Below, piece by piece: positions 35,515 through 47,115 of a stretch of DNA of 64,000 nucleotides. The DNA comes from Cryptomeria japonica (taxonomy: Eukaryota > Streptophyta > Pinopsida > Cupressales > Cupressaceae), in the NCBI RefSeq assembly GCF_030272615.1, contig NC_081410.1, positions 254,061,533 through 254,125,532 on the forward strand, in the 5' to 3' direction. The notes beneath the pieces are model-generated. The model ran no database searches and was not told where the DNA came from. It saw nothing but the letters and a program-made list of their open reading frames with translations. The translations under genes and the position numbers were made by a program. Position 1 is the first letter of the stretch, and each line of letters opens with the position of its first letter.

Positions 35515-36915
35515 TGTTGGAATTTGCATAAAGATTGCATTAATGAAATGTTATGTTGTCATTGATGTCAATTAATCGGTAATGATGTTATTATAATATT
35601 GTTTTGTAACTGGTAGGAAGAGCTAGTGAATGGAACTGTAACTGGTAGGTGAGTTTGTGGAGTGAACTGAGAGTTGAACAGGTAAACCCTACCTGTTGAT
35701 TTGATAAACCCTAACCAATTAAGTTTGGTGAATTGGTTGTATTGGTTTATGATCTGATGATGAGCAGTAATGATTATGACATGTATGCATGTTGGATGAG
35801 AAGAGTTTCAAAGTGTTTCTAGTGTGTTGAGATAAAGGTTTTTATCTTGGGAATGAGCAAGTATATTGCATGTAATTCAAACCATGTGATGAGTTATTGA
35901 GTTCGATGAAGCGATGATCAAGGAGCGGTTGAGGCTATCTTGAATGATGTGCAAAGATTGTTATGTAATCCAACGGTCATACTTGAACCGACTTGTTTGT
36001 AATCTCTATGAGAGAATTAGTTTTTTTTTGTGTTACTGACCTAGTGATTTGTTTTTAAGGTCGATGAGTTGTTTTGTTTCAGAGTTGGCAAAGTTTTAGT
36101 TGAGTGTGTGGTTGCTAAATCGGATGATGTATTTGCAGTTTGTGTAAATGCAAATAGGAGCATGAAAAGGATCTGAACAAGCAAGTGTAGTGCTATTCAA
36201 ATAGATCAGCAAACCCCTATTATTTTCTAACAATTACAGCAGTAAAATCCCCTAACTGGGTAAGCTCTAACAAGCTTAGTGTTATTCAAATCCTCTAACC
36301 AAGTGGTCCATTAGCTTGGATTTAAAATCATCTACCGAGGTTACTCCTCATAGGGTATTGCTTCTAATAGGGCATTATAGTCAATCCCTTAACCGAGTGG
36401 TCCCTTATAGGATATGTTCTGAACATGACTTTTGGTAAAAGCTTTAACAGGCTTGGCTCCTAACAAGGCGAACTTCAGAAGAGTTCAGATAGTTAACTTG
36501 TGTATCTCATCTCATCGTGGTTTTTCCCATTTGGGTTTCCACGTGAAAAATATCGTGTCAAGTGGTGAATGTTTTTGTGGTTATGTTTACTATGGTTAAA
36601 TTGCTTAACTACTTAATCCACTTTTGATATGTTATGATAATCGACAACAATCTGAAATGAGGTTTTACCTATGTCAGTAAAGTATTTGGATGTTTGTGAA
36701 GTTTCAAGTTGTTTATTGTTAAGCTGTTGTAACAGTCAACCAGTTTATCTTGATAGTTATATTGCATTTATAGTTCATTGGTTTAACTTGTCAGTTTTAG
36801 AGTTTTCTTTGAGAGGTTGGTTCTGAGATTGGTGAAAGTTGATGTCGGTTTTTCTATACACTGATCCCCCCCTCTTAGTAGTTGACCGGATCCTTATTCT
36901 TTCATCATACCATCA
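35515..36915 (+). repeat. 3' LTR of copia 1
   Basis: This 1401-bp LTR starts TGTTGGAATTTGC and ends CATACCATCA, with the TAGGA duplication following. It gives the uninterrupted reference for the LINE insertion site. Confidence 0.92.
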
Positions 36916-36920
36916 TAGGA

Positions 36921-39400
36921 TTACATCCAATGCCTCCATTCTATTCATTATCTTATAAAGCAATGATTGTATAATACCTTTCTCATATCAACCAAGTCAT
37001 TTACCTTTGTATTCCAATTTTCAAATAACCTCACATCCAAGACTTTTCACTCTCTAATGCATCACACATACAAGTGGATTTTGTTGCATAATATCCGTAG
37101 CCTTAGGAGGTGATGATTGACCTTATATTGATGGCTAAAGTTCAAATTGTTATACTTAAGAAAGAAAAAAAAGTTAAAACACTTGAATTTAAGCCTTTCT
37201 AACTAAAAGTCATTCTTTGTAAAACAAATGTGATAAAATAGACATGGACCATAACATTTTTAGCCAAAAGTGTCTACTAGATACATATATAATTCATTTT
37301 GGTGTGTGTGTGTGTATAAGTTGAAAAACAATAATTTGCCATTTCTATTTGTGTAAATAGCATTAAAAAAATCCAAAGACCATTTATAAATATACAAATA
37401 CAACTTTCCAAAATATAAAATTATAAATATTTTAACTAGTTCATATATTTTCTATTTTATTTTCACTGAAGGTTGATTCTTTCTTCAAGAAAAAACATCA
37501 TTTTTTTTTAAATCGATGCAGGAGCATTTGGATCCATAAGCAATCATGTATCAATTGATTTTTTTTCCTATTTTATCATCTTTCTTCTTTTTTTTCTTGT
37601 AGGAGTTGATGACTAGTTTCCAAAGATTGACATTGGTTCATGGCAAAGTAACGACACCACCTTGAAGAGGAGCCAAATGGGTACTCACATTTCCAGTTTC
37701 GTGGAGTTTGGTGTTGAGAAATGGATAGTGTTGTCATTGATGTCAAAGGTGTAGTTTGTACTATCATTGGTGTTAGGGCATCAAGTTTTTATTACTATCA
37801 TGCCATGTCAGAACATTAGTGATTTGGATGAGCGAAGTCAAGCTATGTTGAATATATCTCCTATAGTATGTCACTAGTATCATCTTAATCATGTTTCAAT
37901 TGTTATTAGAGATTCAAAAGTATTTGTGGTATGTTTTTAAGGTCTATTGCTCAAAACCAGTATGTGCACTCAGTTGCACTATCATGGTGTTTGGATCCAC
38001 ATTCTACTATAATGAGATTTATGGCTCGTGGTTTGAAAGTAAAGTAAAACTACAAATGAACTACCATATTTCAAAGTTTCAACAGATTTAATCAAGAGGA
38101 TGAAGAGTTAAAGATGACAGAGTGTTCACTATGTTAGTCAGTTGACTATGTTAATTAACTGGATGAATGCACGAAGGGATGGTAACATGCACCATCCAAA
38201 TGAAGCATATGGATGTTCATTGGGGCCAATAAGGTGTGTATTGGATAACACATAGTGTCTCCTTACTCTTGGAAAATGTGTGAGCTTTAGGACCTAGTCA
38301 ACTACATGTTTAATTAATGGATTTGCATGTGGTCGACTTGTGGATACTTTTGAATATGTTTTATGTCGACATAAAGTGGTAATTACTTTTGTAATGCATA
38401 TATATTGTTGATTAGATTCATTCCAATGTGTGTCTATTTGAGAATGCATGAGGAAAATTGATATCTGACAAAAAATGTGCAAATGATTTAGTCAGTGCCC
38501 AAACTCAATTGAAGATCTTATGCACAATGTGATGGTATGTTGAATAATATCACATCAAGAAGATGTTGAGTGTTTAGCCTTGAAGGCTTGCATAACATAT
38601 GGGTGGTTGGAAGAAGTTGAGTCCCACTTTTGGGAAAAAAGTGGAAGTGTTTTCTCTATTTTTCAAATTTTCTATCAATTGATGTCAAAATTTGATGCAC
38701 TTAGAGATTGAATCTCAAAAAACTTCAGTAATAGAAAATGTAGTGCTCAGAGTCTACTTTTCAAATATGTAATTTATTTTAATACCCACATGGTAGAATT
38801 TTCTTTTTAGTAGGCATGTTTAAAAACTAGTTTTTCAAAATGCCTGTTTCAGGACCATACCACACGTGTACGACCACCCTTTTTTCATGCAAATAAATGA
38901 ATTTTTGCAAATCCTTTTGGGAAACGATACCTAAGACACCAAATATCGATGAGAATATTTTTTCTTATTTTTTTATTGAATATATTTTTTTTATTAATTT
39001 TTAACTGACAATAAAGTATATTTTCAAAGCATCGAGTGTATGACCACCATAATTTGATGAAAATCTCATATTTTTCAATTTTTTTTTAATATTCAAAATA
39101 ATTGTATGTAGATCGATGTCATATAATTTATTTTTCTAAAATCCTAAAAACAAAAAAGTTATTAAAGTTTTACTGAACCTCGATATTTTAGGTTTAGATA
39201 CCACTTTTGATTAATAAATAATACAAAAATAGTAAAAATAATCTTATCACTATGAAATTTACATTTATGAAATTAGGACATTGAAAACTCTAATGGGTTT
39301 TCATTTCATCAAAAAATTCAATCAGGAAGGCCCTCAAAAAATTAGGCCAAGGTAGAAATCTGATGTCGTTTACCTTAGACATTTTTTTGGAGGTCTAGGC
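36921..39400. other. AT-rich sequence without recognisable gene
   Basis: No coding region is supported. A (TG)n run lies near 37301-37314. Near 37728 TTGTCATTGATGTCAAAGG resembles a copia LTR start and may be an LTR relic, but no matching end was found. Confidence 0.35.
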
Positions 39401-39672
39401 ATAGGCTTGGTGGGACCAAGCCTATCCCAAAGAAAAAAACAAGCCTAAGGGTTGTTTCCTGCCCCTAATTTTAACAAAAGGACGCTCATTTTTTAAATTA
39501 AAAAAACAGGCGCCCGTTTCGCTTTGTATTGTTGAAAGCGAAACAGGCACCCGATTCTAAAAAGGGCACCCGTTTCATTAAATAACAGGCGCCCATTTTT
39601 GAAAAGATCCGTTGGGCCATAATCTGGCCCACAAGCACAAATCCCAATGATTGAATGATTTTTCAATCATTG
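39401..39672. repeat. cluster of perfect hairpins and GGCGCCC repeats
   Basis: Perfect inverted repeats: ATAGGCTTGGT 39401-39411 with 39415-39425 (3-nt loop); GTTTCGCTTT 39516-39525 with 39535-39544; TGGGCCA 39613-39619 with 39625-39631; and CAATGATTGAA 39645-39655 with 39662-39672. Between them, AACAGGCGCCCGTTTC-like boxes occur four times from 39505 to 39595. TGGGCC/GGCCCA is also the plant site II (TCP) promoter core. The block sits directly upstream of a small ORF. Confidence 0.7.
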
Positions 39673-39781
39673 CTTGATAGGTATGATCTGCAAAGAGAAT
39701 GTTTTGATTAATCATTCTCTTTTTTTGTCATATTGTCGATTTGGTAAGGAGATCGATTTGAATTCAAAATTTGGTGCAGCC

Positions 39782-40219
39782 ATGGGATCAAATCAACACA
39801 AGAGGAAAAGGAAGGTTCTAACAACTGAGGAGATTGCAACAAATAGGGAGAAGGAGACAATATGTCAACGAGAGAGAAGAGCAAGAATGAGACAAGGAGC
39901 TTCAAGTTCCACAATCGTTTCAGAAGAGGAGAACATCAATAAGACTATAAATGCTGACGAAGGAAACACAATAGAACCATTTAATTCAGGTGCATCTTCT
40001 AATCCATTACTGGATACATGTATGTCTTCACAGCCCTATATTTTTTCTCATGAAGAAATTGGTGATTTAGTAGAAGCAGATTACTTATTAAATCAAACAC
40101 CAATTGAAAATCAAACCCCAAATGAAATTAGAACTCAAGTTGAAACTAAAATTGAAATCCAAATTGAAACCCCAAATGAAACTAGATCTCAACTTGAAAC
40201 TAAAACTGAAACTGAATAA
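39782..40219 (+). CDS. small basic/repetitive protein, possible Helitron N-terminal fragment
   Basis: The ATG in good context (GCAGCCATGGG) at 39782 opens 145 codons; the open frame extends upstream to 39674. The product starts with a basic region (KRKRKVLTTEEIATNREKE and CQRERRARMRQG), then a Ser/Glu/Asn-rich middle. It ends in a degenerate repeat rich in Thr-Glu-Asn (about 40093-40216). The Arg-rich 'RERRARM' stretch resembles the region preceding the helicase part of some plant Helitron RepHel proteins, but neither Rep nor helicase motifs are present. The frame stops 30 bp before an abrupt junction with a copia RT, so it may be the 5' end of a truncated gene. Function is unknown. Confidence 0.4.
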   Translation: MGSNQHKRKRKVLTTEEIATNREKETICQRERRARMRQGASSSTIVSEEENINKTINADEGNTIEPFNSGASSNPLLDTCMSSQPYIFSHEEIGDLVEADYLLNQTPIENQTPNEIRTQVETKIEIQIETPNETRSQLETKTETE

Positions 40220-40247
40220 GTAACTCCAAATGAAATTGGAAATCCAC

Positions 40248-41346
40248 CTGCACTATATGGATTGAAACAAGCACCAAGAGCATGGTATGAAATATTGCAC
40301 TCTCACTTAGTAAAGATATGTTTTCAAAGATACAATGAAGATAGTAACATATCTCACAAAACAAAAGGAGATAAAATACTGGTAAGTGAGGTATTTGTTG
40401 ATGACATCATTTTTGGAGGTAATGATGATACGTGTCATGATTTTGCTAATGAAATGAAGAATGAATTTGAGATGTCACTGGTAGGTGAGATAAAAAAAAT
40501 TCATAGGTTTGCAAATCCAACAGATGAAGGAAGGAATTTTTATCACACAATCCAAGTATGTGAAGGAAGTGTTGAGAACTTTTGGAATGGGAGATTGTAA
40601 ACTAGTTGGAACAACAATGGTTACAAGCTATAAATTGTCAAAGGAAGATGATTTTGCACCAGCTGATGGAAAAGAATACAGACCCATGATAGGTAAGCTA
40701 CATTATGCTGTCCACAATAGACCGAATATTGCTCATGCAGTAGGATTGGTTGCTAGATTTCATAAAAATCCGAAGGAGTCACACATGATTGCAACCAAGA
40801 GAATTTTTAGATACTTGAAAGGCAATAGATTATGGATTATGGTATCCATATGAAAGAGACTTTGACTTAAAATTCTATACCGATGCAGATTGGGAAGGCA
40901 ATGTTGATGATAGGAAAAGTACAACCAGAGGAGCATTTTCTCTTGGAGGCAGATTAGTGTCTTGGAGCAGCAAGAAACGAAGTTGTATCTCTCAATCAAT
41001 AGAAAAAGCTGAGTATGTTGCAACTTACATGAATTGTACATAATAAATTTGGATGAAACACATATTGGAAGGTTTCTAGCTGAAGATATCAGAACCGGTA
41101 AGAATTTTCTATGATAACACAAGTGCTATAAATATTTCTAAGAACCCAGTGTTGCATGCTAGGACTAAGCATATAGAGCTGAAGTATCATTTCTTGAGAG
41201 AGAAATTTCAAAGAAAAGATGTATCACTGGAGCATGTTTCCACTAAAGAACAACTAGAAGATATTTTTACTAAGCCTCTACCTAAGGCTACATTTGAATA
41301 TCTCAAAGGTGAGTTAGGGGTTGTACCCCTACATGAAGTCAATTAA
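40248..41346 (+). pseudogene. copia 2 RT (C-terminal half) and RNase H
   Basis: RT shows GLKQAPRAWYE and the catalytic VFVDDIIFGGNDD, then a frame change near 40510 into GIFITQSKYVKEVLRTFGM and RPMIGKLHYAVHNRPN. RNase H: FYTDADWEGNVDDRKST (after another frame change), SAINISKNPVLHARTKHIEL and the end FTKPLPKATFEYLKGELG. A double stop lies at 41041-41046. Confidence 0.88.
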
Positions 41347-41791
41347 GAAGATATGGAAGGAATCAATCCTGGAGCCTATTGAAAATCTTGAAGAAGGATT
41401 GGTGAAGAATGGAGCTACTCCATAGGGGGAGCAACTAATTGCATATCAATGAAGCATGGATAAGAAACATAATGGTTTACCTTCACTTGGGTATTGTTGT
41501 CAAAGGGGGAGAAAAATATATGATTAAGGGACAAAAAGAGAAAAATATATGATGGAGGGACAAAAAGAGAAAAGTATATGATTGATAGCCTTATATTTTG
41601 AGAGGAGACAAATTGCTGACAAGTTACTAGCAGAATATATGAAGATGCAGTTGAAGGATAGTTTATGTTGAAAAATGTAAACCATGATTCCTATAACTGA
41701 ATCATTTGAAGGATAGTATATGTTTTACTCTCAATCATGACAATCAATTGGTATTGATATTTGTATTGCCATCAATGCCAAAGGGGGAGAA

Positions 41792-43117
41792 TGTTGGCAT
41801 TGCATGAATATTGCATTGAAGAAGTTTATTAGGAAGTGTTGTCATTGATGCCAATTGCAACCGGTAATGAAGCACTAAAGATCAACCAGTAATCCTATCC
41901 AGTTGAGAAGAAGAACCCTAACCGATGGAGCTTGGAGATCAGTTTGTGATGATTTATGACCGAATGATGATCGATGATGAAGATGCCATGAAAGCATGTT
42001 GCACGTGATGAGTTTCAAGATGGTTTTGGTGCATAAAGATAACTGTTTATCTTGGGAATGATCAAATTCATAGTATGAAGTGACAAACGCATGATGTATT
42101 ACTTGATTCAAAGTGTGATGATCCAAGAGTGGTTGTAGATGCCTAGAAGAATGTAAAGTTGATTGCATGTAATCTAACAGTCAAGATTGTACTGATGTGT
42201 TTGTAATCTCTATGAGAATTTTAGGGTTTGTGTTGTGTTACCGACCTATTGTATTCGTTTATAAGGTCAATGAATTGATTGAATGAGTGGTTGGAAAATT
42301 TGATTAAGTGTGAAAGTGATTGTTGCTGAACTAGGAGGTGTGTCTGCAGAATGATGCGAAGGTAGATATGAGCGGTAAAGGATCTGATTCAGCAAGGAAG
42401 TGTTATTTCTAGATTGATCAAGAACTTGTTGTTCTCTAACCATTACAACAGTTTCAAATCCCCTCACAGGGTAAGTTCTAATAGGATTTTTGTTGAAATC
42501 CTCTAACTAGGTGATCTATTAGCTTGGATTTGAAATCCTCCACTGAGGTTACCTTTAACAGGGTATTTGTACTCAATCCCTTAACCAGGTGGTCCTTAAT
42601 TGGATATGTTCCTAATAGAACATTCTTGTATAAGCTTCTAACCGGGCTTGGCTCCTAACAGGGCGAACTTTAGAAGAGTTTAAAAATACTTGTGGGTATT
42701 CATCCCCACCATGGTTTTTCCCATTTGGGTTTCCACGTGAAAAATCATTGTGCCAAGTGGTGAATTATTTTGTGGATGTGTTTTTGGTATGATTGATATG
42801 AATGATTGGTAAATCTGCATAGATACATTTTAAATGATTTGAAATATGTTATTATTGGTATTAGTGAAGTGGTTTAAGTTTTTGGTCAAAGGATATTTAA
42901 ATTTCAAATCTATTGCATTATATCACTGAAGCATTAGGTCAACTGGTAAGGTTTAACGCTGCAACTACAGATTTGTTAAAGTGACTAAACCAGTAAACTT
43001 TGTGAGTTGATTCTTAGTTGAAAATAAGTTTGGTGAAAATTTAGTTTACTCTTCAACTACTAATTCACCCCCCCTCTAAGTAGTTGACCGGATCTTTATA
43101 GTTTCATCATATTATCA
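41792..43117 (+). repeat. 3' LTR of copia 2
   Basis: This 1326-bp LTR follows the polypurine tract CCAAAGGGGGAGAA. It starts TGTTGGCATTGC and ends ATTATCA. It aligns along its length with the copia 1 LTRs (GTTTTTCCCATTTGGGTTTCC, AATTCACCCCCCCTC). Confidence 0.85.
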
Positions 43118-43756
43118 CAAAGTTAGAATGGGAGGGAGAACCAACTAAAGCATTCCAAGAAATAAAGCAAGCCATTAAGAATGCTCATGTCTTGAAAACA
43201 CCGAAATGTAATAAACCCACGCAAATTTTCTCATTTGCATCTTTCCATACTGTTGTTGCAAAATAACTCAGAGGGTTTTGAACAACCCACTATATTTTTT
43301 AGTAAATCTTTGCAAGCGTAGAATTGAAATGTGATTTAAATGAAAAGCAGACTTATGTACTAGTGAAGGTTGTTAAATATTTCAAGAGTTATCTAATGGG
43401 AGTAACAGTGGTTACATATGTGCCTAGTGTAGCAGTAAAGGACATCTTCACACAACAAAAGGTGTTAGGAAGATATAGGTGGATCAATAGGATCCAAGAG
43501 TTTAGCATTGGTATCCAATTCACCAAATTGTTGAGAGGATAGGGATTGGCCAAGTTAATGGCTCAGAGCAATCTAGATGCCAATCTTATAAACTTTCAAG
43601 AAGAAGAGAACAAAGATCATCTCTATGATATGGATGGTTGTGAGTGATATGATAATGTGATATATTACTTGCAAAAGATGCAATGTCTAGAAGATACGAG
43701 TGATAACAAAAAGAGGACATTGAAGTTACATGCTATAAAGTATGCTATTGTTAATG

Positions 43757-45966
43757 CGTTACCCCTATATTTTTGCTCGTGCCTAAGGCCTCATAATTAG
43801 CTAAAAACCAGCTATTGCTAATTTTTTAATGTTGAAAGTGTTAGTCATCTTTGTTCAAACTTTCAAGGACCCTCCTGGACATCCCTTACCTGCCCGTCAC
43901 AAAGAAATCATTATTTTTCAAATTATGTGAAAGATGACACAAAATCCTTTTGTAGAGATAATTTTAACATCTTTTTCTCCAAAATGACCAGTTTTTATGG
44001 CCAAAATCCATGTTGGCTGGGAGATTTTAATTCTTTTATTTTTGGGTTACCCATATGCCCAAACAATTAAATCTCAAGTCTTATGTGTCCTATGCAAAAA
44101 TTATTTATGGGTTATGCTCTACTTGGCTCATTTATTCTACAGTTAAAATTTCATAAGAAATGAAGCCCTCCATAAAAAGTTATGCAAATTTTTCTATGGC
44201 AGCCCGAAGGAACAATTATCATTGAACTTGAACTATTGAACTTTTTCAAAAAGTTCAAAGTTCGGGTTCAAGTTCAAATTTTGGGTTCAAGTTCAAAATT
44301 TGGGTTCAAGTTCAAAGTTCGAGTTCAACCGGAGCGGGTTGTATCGCATCTTTAGTTTTAATGAGTGTAAAGTCTTTGTAATTTTTGGTCATTGAACTTG
44401 AACTATTGAACCTTTTTTGGTTCAAGGTTCAAGGTTCAAAGGTTCAACGCGTAGGAAAATGGAAAGGAAAAACAATCAATGAAGCATACTGTGGGTGCAG
44501 TTTGTGTTTTTGAACCTTTTGATTGAACCTCGCAGGTTCAAGGTTTAAGGTTCAAAGTTCGCAGGTTCAGAGTGTGGATGTTTTTAAAAATGATCATCGA
44601 GATGAGAGTAAAAGTGTTTGGGTGACTTTTGAGATAGCCACACTAACACATACAAATTCCAACCTTAATGTTATAAAGGAAGATTCGACTTCTTGAAAGA
44701 TGAATTTAATTATTAATTCATATGTTGATAACAAAGGATAGCAGTTGATAACATTTTCAAAGAATTGTTTCAGTAGCATGGTATTACAAAAAATCTAAAG
44801 AGTTACAATCCTCGTCTATTATAAAGAGAGATTTGTCATAAAATAGAGCTCATTCCTTCAAATGGCAGCTCAAAGTCATGATCAATGTGCAAGTTTTGGC
44901 ATGTATATTGTTTATAGTTTTCAATGCAACCTATAACCACAAATTTTGTGAGACAAAAAAATTAGTATCGGTGTGGGGGGAATAACTATTAACTGAACCG
45001 TTGGATTGCACTAAAGTTTTGATATGTTTTAGGAAACCTATTTTTCGAAATCTTCACCAGAGCGATTGGAAAAATATTATTGCGTTCAAAATTTATTAAT
45101 CTCTGAGTATCGGTCTATAAAAAATTCCGAGATTAAATATTTGAAGCAAAAAAAAGAAGATAAAAGATAAAAGAAAAGATTAATTAATAATCTTATCAAG
45201 AATCAGTTATTGATAATTGAAAGTCTCAGAGGCTATATATATGTAATGAAAGAAAAGAGAAAGGGTTCTTTTTATTTTTATCTTTTGGCTATAAAAAAGG
45301 GGGTAACATTGTTTTCTGGATGACATTGTTTAATTTTTCAGAAGTGTTGAGTCTGTGAGTTCACATTTTGGCATTGATGGAATGAAAAAGATTTTGTTGA
45401 TCGGTGGATTTATCAATATTTTATTTTGATTACAATGAGATTTGTTTCTCTTGTGATTACCTTTCATTGCCTTTTCTATTACATTAAATTATGTATGCAT
45501 TTAATTCTGAAACTTTGATTTCAGAAATAATTTGTATGTGGAAAGAAATGTGCTTTTAGCTCTTTGTCTGGGTATTCTGATCCCCCTTGTCCTTTGAGGC
45601 ATGAGAGAGACTCAATCAAAGTCTAGAGAATTTTGATCTATTGGAAAGGGTATTTTCTTGGGTGTGGGTAAATAAACTGTGTTTTACTTATCTTCATTCA
45701 CTTCATTATAAATCTACTATTCGCATTTGTGTCATGGCTATGAGCAAATGTTAGTTGCTTTTATTGCTTTCTGGTTAAAAGAATATTCAGAAAATATGCA
45801 TTTTTATCCAATGAAGGGAGTTGTACCTTCGTATCAAAATTCAAAGAGCACTTGCACTCACCATTGCAAGTGACTCAACTGTTGGTTCTTGTTTTTGTCT
45901 TTCAATTTGGGCATTTGGGAGTCATTTTTGAAAGGTATTTAAGAAGGACAAATCTGTTAACCAACA
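43757..45966 (+). mobile_element. 2.2-kb solo LTR inside gypsy C
   Basis: It is flanked by TAATG (43752-43756 and 45967-45971). Removing it rejoins the gypsy frame as AIVNGKIWWRNID. It ends …AACCAACA and starts CGTTACCCC, where TG is expected; a T-to-C change explains that. A TATA box (GGCTATAAAAAAGG) near 45287-45300 suggests plus orientation. It contains a GTTCAA repeat cluster. There is no coding region. Confidence 0.7.
44215..44575. repeat. GTTCAA/TTGAAC repeat cluster
   Basis: About 22 copies of the hexamer GTTCAA or its complement TTGAAC lie in 360 bp, many as GGTTCAAGTTCAAA direct repeats and as TTGAACTTGAAC. Spacing is irregular. Confidence 0.8.
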
Positions 45967-47115
45967 TAATGGAAAGATTTGGTGGAGAAACATTGATGGT
46001 GTTATGCTAAAGTGTGTTGACTAGGACCAAGCTTAGAAATTGTTGACAAAAATGCATGGTGGAGTCTGTGGAGGGCATTATATGGCCAAAACAACTGCAC
46101 ACAAGATATTGAGGGTTGGGTTTTGGTGGACAACAATTTTTAAAGATGTGCATTAGTTGGTCAGAAAGTGTGATCCATGCCAAATATTTTCTAGGAAATT
46201 GAAGTTTTCAGGGAATCTTCCATCAAAGCCAGTAGATGTGCAGGCTCCATTTAAGCAGTGGGGCATAGATTTTATTGGAGAAATAGTATGTAAATATAGT
46301 GGTGGTCATTCTTGGATTTTGGTGGCTACTTATTACTTTACAAAGTGGGTAGAGGTTATTCCAACCAGGAGAGCAACTAGTAGGGTTGCCATTGATTTTC
46401 TTACAAACAACATATTGACAAGATTTGGATGTCCTGAAATGATAGTGTCTGATAATCTAATGAGTTCCAGATCAGAAGAGTATACTGATTTTTGTAATAA
46501 ATATGGCATTCATATATCTTATTGATCACCTTACCACCCACAAGGAAATGGACAAGTAGAATCAAGCAACAAGAGCTTGATGAAAATTATCAAAAGAGTC
46601 TTAGAAAAGAACAAGAAGGCTTGGGACTCAAAGTTGAAACTTGCGGTTTGGGAAAATAGGGTAACAGTGAAAAAAGCAATAGGATGTGCTCCTTTTGACT
46701 TGGTTTATGGATGAGTGCAAGGTTGCCCCAAAATGATATGATGGAAATGTATAACTTTGTCCAAATTTATGATAATGACATAGATGATGATATGCAGTTG
46801 AGGGTGGAAGCATAGATAGAACAAGATGAGATTAGAAGAGAAGCTCATGCTAAAAATGCAGAGTTACAAATGCAAGTGAAAAACTTATATCACAAAAGAG
46901 CAACTGCAAGAAAGTTTCAAGTGGATGATCTGGTTTTGATGTGGAATGCCAGATTAGAAGATAAAGGAAAACATGGAAAATTTGATGCCATTTGGCTTGG
47001 TCCATATCTAACTCAGAGCAAATGGGGAGAAGATTCATATTTTCTCCAAGAAATAACTTGTGATACTCTTGAATTGCCTATTCATGGACAATTCTTGAAG
47101 CCCTATTTTTCTTAA

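Larger units (their letters stand above)
22781..36915 (+). mobile_element. Ty1/copia element with both LTRs and TSD (copia 1)
   Basis: The LTRs (22781-29870 including an inserted LINE, and 35515-36915) start TGTTGG and end ACCATCA. They are 1403 bp (LINE and its duplication removed) and 1401 bp long. The 5-bp target duplication TAGGA is perfect at 22776-22780 and 36916-36920. The internal order gag-PR-IN-RT-RNase H is that of copia. Without the LINE the element is about 8.45 kb. The first 180 bp of the two LTRs differ at about 12 positions. Stops, a deletion and two insertions make it defective. Confidence 0.93.
40248..43117 (+). mobile_element. 5'-truncated Ty1/copia element (copia 2)
   Basis: It begins abruptly inside RT (YGLKQAPRAWYEI) and runs through RNase H and a polypurine tract to a 3' LTR. 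It is the same family as copia 1 by protein sequence and LTR ends. The 5' LTR, gag, PR and IN are missing. Downstream it abuts gypsy pol sequence directly, so it once inserted into that gypsy element. Confidence 0.85.
43118..47115 (+). pseudogene. Ty3/gypsy pol: RT/RNase H end and integrase (gypsy C)
   Basis: 43118-43751 reads LEWEGEPTKAFQEIK, IFSFASFHTVVAK, LKCDLNEKQTYVLVK and RYRWINRIQEFSIGIQFTK, which is the end of RT and the RNase H region of plant gypsy elements. Coding resumes at 45972 after a solo LTR. The integrase has the H-H-C-C zinc module (HGGVCGGHYMAKTTAHKIL, CDPCQ) and catalytic D-D-E region (QWGIDFIGEI, VSDN, PYHPQGNGQVE), ending LKPYFS at 47115. Stops near 43276, 46026, 46034 and 46523, and frame changes, make it dead. 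No chromodomain is seen. Confidence 0.88.
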
